Below, piece after piece: positions 18,712 through 26,598 of a DNA stretch of 64,000 nucleotides. The translations under genes were made by a program, and so were the position numbers. The DNA comes from Buttiauxella brennerae ATCC 51605. Its GTDB lineage: Bacteria; Pseudomonadota; Gammaproteobacteria; Enterobacterales; Enterobacteriaceae. Under the pieces are notes generated by a model. The model searched no databases, had not been told where the DNA came from, and saw only the letters and a program-made list of their open reading frames with translations. How positions within the stretch are numbered: position 1 is the first letter of the stretch; each line of letters opens with the position of its first letter. The stretch spans positions 62,001-126,000 of the forward strand of contig NZ_LXER01000015.1 of NCBI RefSeq assembly GCF_001654925.1. The letters run 5' to 3'.

Positions 18712-19911
18712 CTACACAAACGGCGCTAATGGGTCGGCCGCCGCAAAAGCGATTGCTTTGTCTGCCTTCGGTGGGTAGATAAGCTCGCTGGTGATGGCGA
18801 CTTTGATTTTCTTCGCTTCTGCACGTGTTGATTTAACCACCTGATCCCAGCCTTCGGTGTACACCGCGCCGAAACCGCCTAAATCCAGGCATGTTACGTA
18901 GTTGACCTGGCGATAAGGGTGAGGCGCTACGCCGATAATATCTGCGGCAACGTTGTTACCCACAAAACGCCCCAGCATAATCGCATGCTGGCAGGTCATG
19001 AGGGCAGTATTGCCTTTATCATCCGTGCGGGCATAGGCCACATCACCGGTTGCATAAATGTCTTCTTGCCCAATGACTTTCAAATTCTCGTCGACGTGCA
19101 GGCGCCCCTGGGCATCGCGTGTGGCAGGGATTTGCCCGGTAAGCGGACTGGCCTGCACACCCATTGTCATCACCACGGTATGAGAGGCGATAAAATCACC
19201 ATTTTTGAACGTAACGCCGTGCTCATCAATCGAAGCGATTTCCGCATTCAGCATCCATTCAACGCCCAGTTCGTCGCTGGCTTGTTTGATTACATCGCAC
19301 AATTCCTCGCTATAATGGCCACCCACCACCGGGCTGCGGTCGGCGACAATCACACGTGCCTGCGTGGTTTCACCCAAAATTGCACGTAAGCGTGCTGGCA
19401 ATTCAGTGGCCAGTTCGATACCGGTAAAACCACCACCACACACCACCACGGTATTACGCGCGTCGCTTTCTGGCTGTTCCGCTAACTGGTTAAGGTGCTT
19501 TTCAAGACGTGCGGCGCTTTCCAGTTGGTCGACATCGAAAGCATGCTCTTTCGCACCTGGGAAAATAGGGTTGATGTGACTACCGGTTGCTAACACCAGG
19601 CGGTCGTAGTGAATGGCAGCCAACTGCTCTTGTGCTGTGTGATACCAGACTTGTTTGTTTGCCACGTCAATTTCGCTTGCTGAACCGGTAATAAATTTCA
19701 CACCCGTTGCCGCGAACAACGGCAGCAGCGGGGGCGCAAAACTTTCTACCCCGGCTTCATAGAAACGCGGGCGAATGCGCAGTTCAGGCTGCGGTGCAAG
19801 CACGGTTATCTCAATATCACTACGATCGTGAAGATCGGTTAGACGAGCAGCACTCAAGGCGGCCCACATACCTGCAAAACCTGCACCCAAAATAAGAACT
19901 TGCTGTTTCAT
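18712..19911 (-). CDS. NDH-2-like NAD(P)/FAD-dependent oxidoreductase
   Basis: A 399-residue flavoprotein of the pyridine nucleotide-disulfide reductase superfamily, closest in layout to type II NADH dehydrogenases. FAD-binding ILGAGFAGMWAALSAARL is at the N-terminus and the NAD-binding VVVCGGGFTGIELATELP lies near residue 157. DEDIYATGDVA-like IGQEDIYATGDVAYA near 285 binds flavin. The electron acceptor cannot be told from sequence, and no membrane anchor is obvious. It is divergent from an Rrf2 regulator with a strong palindrome 37 bp upstream of its start, so it is probably controlled by that regulator, perhaps in nitrosative or redox stress (inference). Confidence 0.75.
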   Translation of the reverse strand: MKQQVLILGAGFAGMWAALSAARLTDLHDRSDIEITVLAPQPELRIRPRFYEAGVESFAPPLLPLFAATGVKFITGSASEIDVANKQVWYHTAQEQLAAIHYDRLVLATGSHINPIFPGAKEHAFDVDQLESAARLEKHLNQLAEQPESDARNTVVVCGGGFTGIELATELPARLRAILGETTQARVIVADRSPVVGGHYSEELCDVIKQASDELGVEWMLNAEIASIDEHGVTFKNGDFIASHTVVMTMGVQASPLTGQIPATRDAQGRLHVDENLKVIGQEDIYATGDVAYARTDDKGNTALMTCQHAIMLGRFVGNNVAADIIGVAPHPYRQVNYVTCLDLGGFGAVYTEGWDQVVKSTRAEAKKIKVAITSELIYPPKADKAIAFAAADPLAPFV

Positions 19912-19947
19912 GATTTCATTCCTGCCATTTCAGTGGTCATATGTTTT

Positions 19948-19978
19948 ATTAACTGCGATCATATTAGTCGTAGTTAAT
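19948..19978. promoter_or_regulatory. Palindromic operator between FAD oxidoreductase and Rrf2 gene
   Basis: ATTAACTGCGA (19948-19958) and TCGTAGTTAAT (19968-19978) are inverted repeats matching at 10 of 11 positions, with a 9-bp spacer. The 31-bp element lies upstream of the oxidoreductase and in the shared 224-bp divergent promoter region. It is the best candidate binding site for the adjacent Rrf2 protein. Confidence 0.65.
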
Positions 19979-20135
19979 CTTTTCAAGCGTTTTGCTGTGC
20001 AGGATTATATGTTTATGTTAAGGCTTTGAATTAATTTGACATTAAAGATGTGTCCAACAATTACTCATGAGAGGAATTGCTTCGTAAGAGGGAAGGAATT
20101 ATCATTTAACTAAGAATTAACTGGGCGGAGAATTT

Positions 20136-20645
20136 ATGGCGTTTTACAGTTCTGGAGTGGAGTACGGCATCCATAGCTTGATGTGTATGGTTGATAGCAA
20201 AGGCGACGGGCGCGAGATGAGTGTGCGTGAAATCGCTGAACTGCAAAATGTGCCGTATGACTATCTGGCAAAAATTTTTACCAAGCTCTCTAAAGCCCGC
20301 CTGGTGGAAAGTACTGAAGGGAAAGGGGGCGGGTTTCGGCTGGCAAAACCTGCTGACCAGATAACCGTGCTGGATATTGTTGCGGCTATCGACGGTGAAA
20401 AATCAATTTTTGACTGTAAAGAGATTCGCCAGCGCATGGCCATCTTCGATGAACCGGCCCCTGCCTGGGCTTGTGAAGGAGTGTGCGGTGTGCGCCACGT
20501 GATGCAAGTCGCCCAGCAGCGAATGGAAGAAGCGTTAGCGCAACACACCGTTTTAGATTTGGCGCGCCGTATGTTCAGAAAAGCACCCGAAGCGTTGCCG
20601 ATTCAAATTGAAGAATGGATAGGTCGCCGCCGCAACGATCAGTGA
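20136..20645 (+). CDS. Rrf2-family transcriptional regulator with three-cysteine cluster motif
   Basis: A 169-residue regulator with the Rrf2 N-terminal winged HTH (MSVREIAELQNVPYDYLAKI, then LVESTEGKGGGFRLAKPAD) followed by the cluster-binding cysteines FDCKEI, WACEGVCGV (about residues 98, 112 and 116). Members with this Cys pattern (NsrR, IscR, RirA types) usually hold an Fe-S cluster that senses NO, iron or redox state. It differs from NsrR and IscR in the flanks, so it is a separate paralog. It is divergent from the flavin oxidoreductase, its presumed target. Confidence 0.82.
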   Translation: MAFYSSGVEYGIHSLMCMVDSKGDGREMSVREIAELQNVPYDYLAKIFTKLSKARLVESTEGKGGGFRLAKPADQITVLDIVAAIDGEKSIFDCKEIRQRMAIFDEPAPAWACEGVCGVRHVMQVAQQRMEEALAQHTVLDLARRMFRKAPEALPIQIEEWIGRRRNDQ

Positions 20646-20648
20646 GAC

Positions 20649-21653
20649 TTAATGCGTGCGGCGCAGCAAAATAACCAACACAAAGACACCACCCACACCC
20701 GCAGTGATTATCCCGATCGGCAATTCCTGGGGAGCGGTAAGCGTTCTGCTGAGAATGTCGCCGGCAGATAGCAATATTGCGCCCATCACGCCCACCAGTG
20801 GCAGCAACCGTTGGTGGCGAACCCCGGCGAACGGACGCGCCAGGTGCGGCACCATCAGCCCGACAAAACCGATAACGCCCGTCAGGGAAACCAGAATAGC
20901 GGTTGCCATTGAACAGCAGATAAAAACTTCAGTTCGCAACCGGTTGACGTTAATCCCCAGCGACCACGCCGTTTGTTCACCCCCAAGCAGGGCATCAAGT
21001 GCTCGCCAGTTGCGGGAAATTAACACGCCAAGTATCACCAGTGCGGTTGCAGCAAACCCCAGATTTTCCCATCGGGCAAAGCCCAGGCCACCCAATGCCC
21101 AGAAGAGTGCGTTGCTGGCCGCGCGTTGGTCACCGGAAAAAATCAAATAATTGGTCAGCGCGCCAAATAAAAATGACACCGCCAGCCCGCAAATAATCAG
21201 TTTTTCCGTCCCTTTATGCGACTGAGACATAAAAATAACCATCACCGCAACTGCGGATAACATACCGCCGACGAATGCGGCCAGCGGCAGCGTCCATGTT
21301 CCGAAGCTGTCACCAAAACGCGTGATGACCAGTACCACGCCAGCAGAAGCACCGGAAGACAAACCAAACAAAAACGGGTCTGCGAGATCGTTACGCGTCG
21401 TGGTTTGCAACAGTGAACCGACCAACGCTAACCCAGCTCCTGCAATGATGCCCAGCAGCGTGCGGGGTAAACGTAACTCCAGCACGATGCTCTTGATCAT
21501 GGGGTCGGCTTCACCGTGCGCTAAGCCTAGTGCAGCCAACACTTGTGAAAACGAAAGCGGCACGCTCCCTTTAGTGATACTGGCAAGCATCAGAACCGCC
21601 AGCACCAGCGGAGCTAAAACCCACACCAGTAAAAAACGTTTATTGGCGAACAT
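20649..21653 (-). CDS. FecCD/BtuC-family ABC permease (left importer)
   Basis: A 334-residue inner-membrane permease of the BtuC/FecCD type with about ten helices. Markers are LRLPRTLLGIIAGAGLALVG, DPFLFGLSSGASAGV, FVGLMVPHLARPFAG (the coupling-helix region that meets the ATPase) and GDILSRTLTAPQELPIGIITA. It carries substrate handed over by the binding protein encoded directly upstream, with which it shares base 21653. Substrate is unproven. The genomic link to a ModE box suggests an oxyanion or metal chelate rather than a standard iron siderophore. Confidence 0.82.
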   Translation of the reverse strand: MFANKRFLLVWVLAPLVLAVLMLASITKGSVPLSFSQVLAALGLAHGEADPMIKSIVLELRLPRTLLGIIAGAGLALVGSLLQTTTRNDLADPFLFGLSSGASAGVVLVITRFGDSFGTWTLPLAAFVGGMLSAVAVMVIFMSQSHKGTEKLIICGLAVSFLFGALTNYLIFSGDQRAASNALFWALGGLGFARWENLGFAATALVILGVLISRNWRALDALLGGEQTAWSLGINVNRLRTEVFICCSMATAILVSLTGVIGFVGLMVPHLARPFAGVRHQRLLPLVGVMGAILLSAGDILSRTLTAPQELPIGIITAGVGGVFVLVILLRRTH

Positions 21654-22609
21654 TAGTTAAATGCGCCCGGATAAAAGGCATGTGCAAGTTTACTGATGGC
21701 GCTGATATTGGCAGGCCCAGGAGTGAGCTCCTGATATTTCAGTTTCAGGTAACGATTGTGCAAAACAGCAGGGGTGTTTTTCATCAACGGGTGCTGTTCG
21801 AGGAAGCGCTGTAACCCGTCGGCACCACCGTTATAATTAGACTGGTAGTCCATCAGGATAATAAATTCCGGCTTCGTGGCGGCAACGCTTTCCCAGTTAG
21901 TGGTGGTCCAACTTTTATCCAGCGTATCCATTACGTTCTTCCCGCCAGCCGCTTCAATGATTGCCGTTGGCATCGCATAAGCACCGCTGGTAAAGGGTTT
22001 GTCTTCGCCTGAATCATAAAGAAATACCCGCACAGGTTTACGTCCGGCAGTTTTACTCGCCAAATCTGCAACCTGTTTTTTCCATCTATTCACCAGAATT
22101 ATTGCTTCTTCTTTTTTGCCAAAGACTTGGCCGAGGCGTTTTACATCCCCGTAGAGCAAATCCATGGTGGCGCGTGTGCGGTGGTTATTGGTGTGAATAC
22201 AGCTTTCGGTCAGGATAAGCGTTTTGATATTAAATTTTGCCAGCGCTTTGGGCGTGACGTCACCGCGTAAACCGTAGTTCCAGCCTGCAAAAAATAAGTC
22301 AGGTTTAGCCGCGAGCAGCGTTTCCATCGACGGGTGTTTGGGGGCAATTTCTGGGATTGAACCCTGCAAGCGCGTAAACGCTGGAATGTTTTTGTACCAG
22401 CCTGAAATGCCGCTGACACCGACTATTTGGGGTTGCAGATGCAGGTCAAACGCCATTTCAGACATATTGATGTCATGAACGACCATGCGTTTTGGCGCTT
22501 CGGTAAAGGTCAGTGGCTGCCCACAATTATCGACGGTGACCGGGAAGCCAGAGGCTCCGGCAAAACCGGAAATCACGACCATCAGCGCCGTGAGAATAAA
22601 TCTTTTCAC
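21653..22609 (-). CDS. Periplasmic substrate-binding protein (class III, left importer)
   Basis: A 318-residue binding protein of the PF01497 type (siderophore, cobalamin, heme, MolA). It has a signal peptide (MKRFILTALMVVISGFAGA) and two lobes linked by a long helix around residues 150-170. It starts at GTG 22609 after CAGGAG. Unusual residues for the family include CIHTNNHRTRATMDLL near 138 and the paired Tyr/Asn segment DYQSNYNGGADGLQRFLEQH near 255. The ligand cannot be named. It is coupled to the downstream permease by a one-base overlap. Between it and the ATPase lies a gene remnant. Confidence 0.8.
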   Translation of the reverse strand: MKRFILTALMVVISGFAGASGFPVTVDNCGQPLTFTEAPKRMVVHDINMSEMAFDLHLQPQIVGVSGISGWYKNIPAFTRLQGSIPEIAPKHPSMETLLAAKPDLFFAGWNYGLRGDVTPKALAKFNIKTLILTESCIHTNNHRTRATMDLLYGDVKRLGQVFGKKEEAIILVNRWKKQVADLASKTAGRKPVRVFLYDSGEDKPFTSGAYAMPTAIIEAAGGKNVMDTLDKSWTTTNWESVAATKPEFIILMDYQSNYNGGADGLQRFLEQHPLMKNTPAVLHNRYLKLKYQELTPGPANISAISKLAHAFYPGAFN

Positions 22610-22662
22610 ATCTACTCCTGAATCATGAGGGGTTATGCCTCACTTCCGGTTAGCGACATGCG

Positions 22663-22755
22663 CTAAAGCGGCAGAACCAGAAGCAAGGTCAATCCACGCC
22701 CCTGGTAAACCGCCGCACCATACAGGAATTGATTAGGTGAATAGGTCAAGTCAGA
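22663..22755 (-). pseudogene. Probable C-terminal remnant of a TonB-dependent receptor
   Basis: In the 157-bp gap between ATPase and binding-protein genes, one frame reads about 30 codons to a TAG: SDLTYSPNQFLYGAAVYQGR, then GLTLLLVLPL. Alternating polar/hydrophobic residues with YGAAVYQGRG resemble the last beta-strands of a TonB-dependent outer-membrane receptor, and such receptors are usual neighbours of FecCD-type importers. A TGA stop precedes it, with no start codon, so no intact gene is present. The terminal PL, rather than an aromatic residue, is atypical, so the assignment is tentative. Confidence 0.42.
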
Positions 22756-22766
22756 TCAAACAATGC

Positions 22767-23579
22767 TCAGTTATTTGTATATCCATCAATTTCCGAAGGC
22801 AGGGCTTCGAAAATACGCAGTGTTTTACCGCTTTTGGGGTGGGTGACATGCAGGCTTTGCATTCCGAAAACTCGCTGAAAGCCAGGGGAGTCGAGAACTT
22901 GTGCAGGTGTACCCCGGCAAACCATCCGCCCTGCATTCATCATCAGAACCTGATCCGCGAAAGGTTGGATCAACTCAAGATCGTGCAAAACCGCCAGCGT
23001 GGTGATGTTTTTTCGCCTGATCAAACTTAGCAGTTGATGGCGGGCGAGCGGGTCGAGATGGTTCGTTGGTTCATCGAGCAGCAGCAGAGTCGGTTTTTGC
23101 ACCAGCACGCGGGCAAAACCTGCCCGCTGGCGTTCGCCACCCGACAATTTTCCCAGTGAAACATGCTGCAAATGCGTGATGCCGACATCATGAATGGCTT
23201 CAGTAATGGCTGTTTCATGCTCGAGATTGCTGTATTCGGCCTGCCAGGGAATGCGGCCAAGCGCCACATATTCACTGACTGTCAGCCGTAGGTCGGCATT
23301 GTCATGCTGGGTGAGCAGGGCAATAGTCCGGGCGCGTTCGATGGGCTTCATGGTGTGCAATGTTTTGCCCTGAATCACGATGCTCCCACTGGCGGGAAGC
23401 AGTTCGCGAATAATCAGCCGTAACAACGTTGACTTGCCACTGCCATTCGGCCCGATAATCGCGACAAACTCCCCGGCATACACATCAAAAGAAACCGCAT
23501 CGACTTGTGGCACCTGACCAGAAAAGAGGTGGGTAAGGTCACGAACGGATAGCAGGTTTTCAGTTCCAGGAGCATTCAT
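22767..23579 (-). CDS. ABC ATPase of the left BtuCD-type importer
   Basis: An ATPase of the FepC/BtuD kind and first gene of the leftward operon. It has Walker A GPNGSGKST, Q-loop LTQHDNADLRLTVSEYVALG, signature KLSGGERQRAGFARVL, Walker B LLLLDEPTNHLD and switch His AVLHDLE. The C-terminal extension (SGKTLRIFEALPSE) is longer than minimal. The frame is open to 23669, but the segment before MNAPGTENLLSVRDL is a hydrophobic stretch unlike an ATPase N-terminus, so ATG 23579 is preferred, although its ribosome site is poor. Transcription must start in the region holding the ModE box. Confidence 0.8.
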   Translation of the reverse strand: MNAPGTENLLSVRDLTHLFSGQVPQVDAVSFDVYAGEFVAIIGPNGSGKSTLLRLIIRELLPASGSIVIQGKTLHTMKPIERARTIALLTQHDNADLRLTVSEYVALGRIPWQAEYSNLEHETAITEAIHDVGITHLQHVSLGKLSGGERQRAGFARVLVQKPTLLLLDEPTNHLDPLARHQLLSLIRRKNITTLAVLHDLELIQPFADQVLMMNAGRMVCRGTPAQVLDSPGFQRVFGMQSLHVTHPKSGKTLRIFEALPSEIDGYTNN

Positions 23580-23750
23580 TGGCAATATCATTAACAGCAA
23601 AATGAGAGAAAAATGAGCAGGGGACACAGCCCCGGCGGCAGGCAATACCAGGCGATGATAGTCGTTCACCGTTAGCCAGGCCAGGCATGAATACAGGCGC
23701 GACGCTTTTGTTTGATTGGCCGCAAAGTTCGAGAATCAGTTGCCAGCGCA

Positions 23751-23778
23751 ATCGTTATATAATTTAATATACATCGAA
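23751..23778. promoter_or_regulatory. ModE box between two divergent importers
   Basis: ATCGTTATATA (23751-23761), a 6-bp spacer, and TATACATCGAA (23768-23778) fit the ModE consensus ATCGnTATATA-N6-TATATnnCGAT with about one mismatch outside the degenerate positions. The site overlaps a good rightward -10 (TATAAT, 23758-23763), as at E. coli modABC, where ModE-molybdate represses. It also lies upstream of the leftward ATPase operon. Confidence 0.8.
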
Positions 23779-23802
23779 TTTACTCTTATCCAGACGGCAC
23801 TT

Positions 23803-24858
23803 ATGTTAATCCTTCGTCATATTGCACTGGCTTTTGCCTGTGTGCTTTTCACCGTTTCCGCTCAGGCAGAGCGAATCATCACTGACCAACTTGGTCGCCA
23901 GGTTACATTGCCAGACCACGTTGAACGCGTCGTGGTGTTGCAACACCAGACCTTAAATATTCTGGTTCAACTGAACGCGCAAAATGAAATTACTGGCGTG
24001 ATGAAAAGCTGGAAAAAGCAGCTCGGCCCAGAGTTTTCGCGCTTCATGCCTGAAATCGCCACACTTCCGATGCCTGGCGATCTGACCGAGGTGAATATCG
24101 AAAGCCTGCTGGCGATTCATCCACAAGTGGTGTTCGTTGCCAATTATGCGCCCAGTGAAATGATTCAGCAGATTCAGAATGCCGGTATCCCGGTTGTGGC
24201 AGTTTCTCTGAGAAAAGACGCCGACGGGCAGCAGGACAAAATGAACCCGACCATGGGCGACGAAGAGCAAGCCTATAACGAAGGGTTAAAACAAGGCATA
24301 CGCTTAATTGCCGATGTTGTCGGGCGCAAGCCGCAAGGTGAGGCGCTGATCAAATACACCTTTGACGCCCGCAAAAAATTCAACGCCCCGGTTGCGAATA
24401 TCCCGAATGAGCAAAAAATTCGCGTCTATATGGCAAACCCAAATTTGATGACTTACGGTTCGGGTAAATACACCGGTCTGATGATGAACCATGCGGGCGC
24501 GCTAAACGTGGCAGCCGCCACGGTAAAAGGGGCGCGACAGGTTTCGCTTGAGCAAGTTTTGCAGTGGAACCCGCAGGTTATCTTCGTGCAGGACCGCTAC
24601 CCGCAAGTCGTGACGGAAATCCTTAATGACCCAAACTGGCAGAGCATTGATGCGGTGAAAAACCATCGTGTCTGGTTGATGCCTGAATATGCGAAAGCGT
24701 GGGGCTACCCGATGCCGGAGGCGCTGGCTATTGGTGAGTTGTGGATGGCGAAAAAACTCTATCCTGGTGCCTATAAAAACGTGGATGTTGATGCCCAGGC
24801 TCAAGCTTATTACCAGCAATTCTATCGTGTGAACTGGCAGCCTGATGCACCGCAGTAA
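23803..24858 (+). CDS. MolA-like periplasmic molybdate/tungstate-type binding protein
   Basis: A 351-residue class III binding protein with a signal peptide (MLILRHIALAFACVLFTVSA|QA). Segments such as RIITDQLGRQVTLPDHVERV, VNIESLLAIHPQVVFV, YGSGKYTGLMMNHAGALNVA and the C-terminal YAKAWGYPMPEALAIGELW are typical of the PF01497 group that includes Haemophilus MolA. A ModE box overlapping its promoter supports molybdate/tungstate as ligand (inference). The frame is open to 23716, but ATG 23803 begins the signal peptide. It overlaps the downstream permease gene by 14 bp. Confidence 0.75.
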   Translation: MLILRHIALAFACVLFTVSAQAERIITDQLGRQVTLPDHVERVVVLQHQTLNILVQLNAQNEITGVMKSWKKQLGPEFSRFMPEIATLPMPGDLTEVNIESLLAIHPQVVFVANYAPSEMIQQIQNAGIPVVAVSLRKDADGQQDKMNPTMGDEEQAYNEGLKQGIRLIADVVGRKPQGEALIKYTFDARKKFNAPVANIPNEQKIRVYMANPNLMTYGSGKYTGLMMNHAGALNVAAATVKGARQVSLEQVLQWNPQVIFVQDRYPQVVTEILNDPNWQSIDAVKNHRVWLMPEYAKAWGYPMPEALAIGELWMAKKLYPGAYKNVDVDAQAQAYYQQFYRVNWQPDAPQ

Positions 24859-25849
24859 GCCGTGCGTTCCCCAGCAATTGATGCTGATGTCGTCAGTGTT
24901 GTTGCTGGGAATCAGTTCGCTGTGCCTTGGCCAGTATCCGCTCTCGTTGAGCGAGGTTTTTTATCAGCTCAGCCATTATTCGCAAGGGCAAGGCATTGCC
25001 AGTCAGGTCATCTGGTCTGTCAGGCTGCCACGCATCCTGATGGCTTTTCTGGCTGGCGGTGCGCTGGGGTTATGTGGTGCGACGCTACAAGGGGTTTTCC
25101 ATAATCCATTGGTCGACCCGCATATTATCGGCGTGACATCAGGCTCGGCGTTTGGCGGCACGCTGGCGATTTTGCTCGGCTTAAGCCCGATTCTGATGAT
25201 GGGCTCCACGTTCTTCTTCGGGCTAAGCGCACTGACACTGGTGTACGCCATTGCCGCGCTACAGGGCCGGGAAAATACTCTGGTTCTGATTTTGTCCGGC
25301 ATTATTTTAAGCGGTTTCTTTGCCGCACTGGTTAGCCTGATTCAATACCAGGCCGATACTGAAGAGGTTCTACCTAATATCGTATTCTGGCTGTTAGGCA
25401 GTTTTGCCACGGCTAACTGGCACAAAGTTTTGCTACTGGCAGTCCCGGTGTGTATTGCCGCCGCGATTTTGTTCCAGCTACGCTGGCGTATAAATCTCTT
25501 ATCCCTGAATGACAAAGACGCCAGAGCACTGGGCGTTTCCGTAGTGCCATTGCGCCGCAGTGTTCTGATTTGTTGTGCGTGCCTTGTGGCTGCACAAGTT
25601 GCGGTGAGTGGCAGCATTGCGTGGGTAGGGCTGGTTATCCCGCATCTGGCCCGGCTTTTTGTCGGAGTGGATCACCGCCGTTTGCTGCCCTGTGCTTTCT
25701 GGCTGGGAGGTGGTTTTATGATTGTGGTGGATGATATTGCCCGCACCTTAATGCATGCGGAAATCCCGCCGGGGATCATCACCGCACTACTTGGTGCGCC
25801 ATTGTTTACCATCCTGTTAATTCAATCCAGCCGCAGAGGCCGCCGATGA
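24845..25849 (+). CDS. BtuC-type ABC permease (right importer, MolB-like)
   Basis: A 334-residue inner-membrane permease with the BtuC/FecCD marks VRLPRILMAFLAGGALGLCG, HNPLVDPHIIGVTSGSAFGG, IAWVGLVIPHLARLFVG and HAEIPPGIITALLGAPLFT. About ten helices can be traced. Its ATG lies inside the last codons of the binding-protein gene and its end overlaps the ATPase start (ATGA), giving a tightly coupled binding protein-permease-ATPase operon under the ModE box. Confidence 0.82.
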   Translation: MHRSKPCVPQQLMLMSSVLLLGISSLCLGQYPLSLSEVFYQLSHYSQGQGIASQVIWSVRLPRILMAFLAGGALGLCGATLQGVFHNPLVDPHIIGVTSGSAFGGTLAILLGLSPILMMGSTFFFGLSALTLVYAIAALQGRENTLVLILSGIILSGFFAALVSLIQYQADTEEVLPNIVFWLLGSFATANWHKVLLLAVPVCIAAAILFQLRWRINLLSLNDKDARALGVSVVPLRRSVLICCACLVAAQVAVSGSIAWVGLVIPHLARLFVGVDHRRLLPCAFWLGGGFMIVVDDIARTLMHAEIPPGIITALLGAPLFTILLIQSSRRGRR

Positions 25850-26598
25850 CAGCTGGTGAAATCCGCGTTCAGGCATTGTTGTATGGCTATGACAAGCCGT
25901 TGTTCGAGCCGTTAAATTTCCACAGTCGGCAAGGCGATGTCTGGGCGGTATTGGGGCGAAATGGTCTGGGAAAAAGCACGCTGCTCGATACACTCACCGG
26001 AACGTTAAAACCCCTTGCTGGAAGCGTTGAAAATCAGGGCGGCATCGGTATTGTTCCACAGCATTCTCATTTGCCATTCCCCTATACGGTCAAGGATGTG
26101 GTGCTGATGGGGCGTGCGCAACATGTTGGGCTGTTTTCACAGCCGGGTCACCAGGACACATTACGCGTCTGCGAAGCACTGGAGCAGCTCAATATTGCAC
26201 ATCTCGGCGCGTGTGCGTTTACAGCGCTTTCAGGTGGGCAACAACAACTGGTGATGATCGCCCGCGCGCTGGTGACGGCCAGCCAGACGTTACTGTTGGA
26301 TGAACCGTGCTCAGCGCTGGATTTAGCCAACCAGCAAGTGGTCTTGCAACTGATTAGCGACCTGGCCCATCGGCAGCATCGCGGCATTATTTTTACCACC
26401 CATGACCCGATTCATGCCTTACAGGTGGCAACTCACACGCTGCTACTGTTACCCGGCGGCAAATGGCTGGCAGGGCCAACTCTCAGCATTGTGACCGAAG
26501 AAAATATGTATCTGGCGTATGGTGTCGAACTGCGCAAAATCGAGGTGGATAATTATTCCACCCCATTTATTGCACCGCTGTTTATGATTGACAGATAA
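25846..26598 (+). CDS. ABC ATPase (right importer, MolC-like)
   Basis: A 250-residue ATPase with Walker A GRNGLGKST, Q-loop IVPQHSHLPFPYTVKDVVLMG, signature ALSGGQQQLVMIARAL, Walker B LLLDEPCSALDL and switch TTHDP. It ends with a short extension after EENMYLAYGVELRKI. The FPYTVKDVVLMGRAQHVGLF stretch is typical of MolC/FecE-like ATPases. It is the last gene of the rightward operon and overlaps the convergent ModA-like gene by 17 bp. Confidence 0.8.
   Translation: MTAGEIRVQALLYGYDKPLFEPLNFHSRQGDVWAVLGRNGLGKSTLLDTLTGTLKPLAGSVENQGGIGIVPQHSHLPFPYTVKDVVLMGRAQHVGLFSQPGHQDTLRVCEALEQLNIAHLGACAFTALSGGQQQLVMIARALVTASQTLLLDEPCSALDLANQQVVLQLISDLAHRQHRGIIFTTHDPIHALQVATHTLLLLPGGKWLAGPTLSIVTEENMYLAYGVELRKIEVDNYSTPFIAPLFMIDR

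Noticed and set aside
23580-23700. Possible cobalamin or molybdenum-cofactor riboswitch in the leader of the left importer (minus strand, GGTGAAC... and a G/C-rich GGGGCTGTGTCCCC hairpin)
   Set aside because: Only fragments resemble the cobalamin core; the B12 box GCCACTG was not found and I cannot align the rest. An Infernal search with RF00174 and RF01055 would decide.
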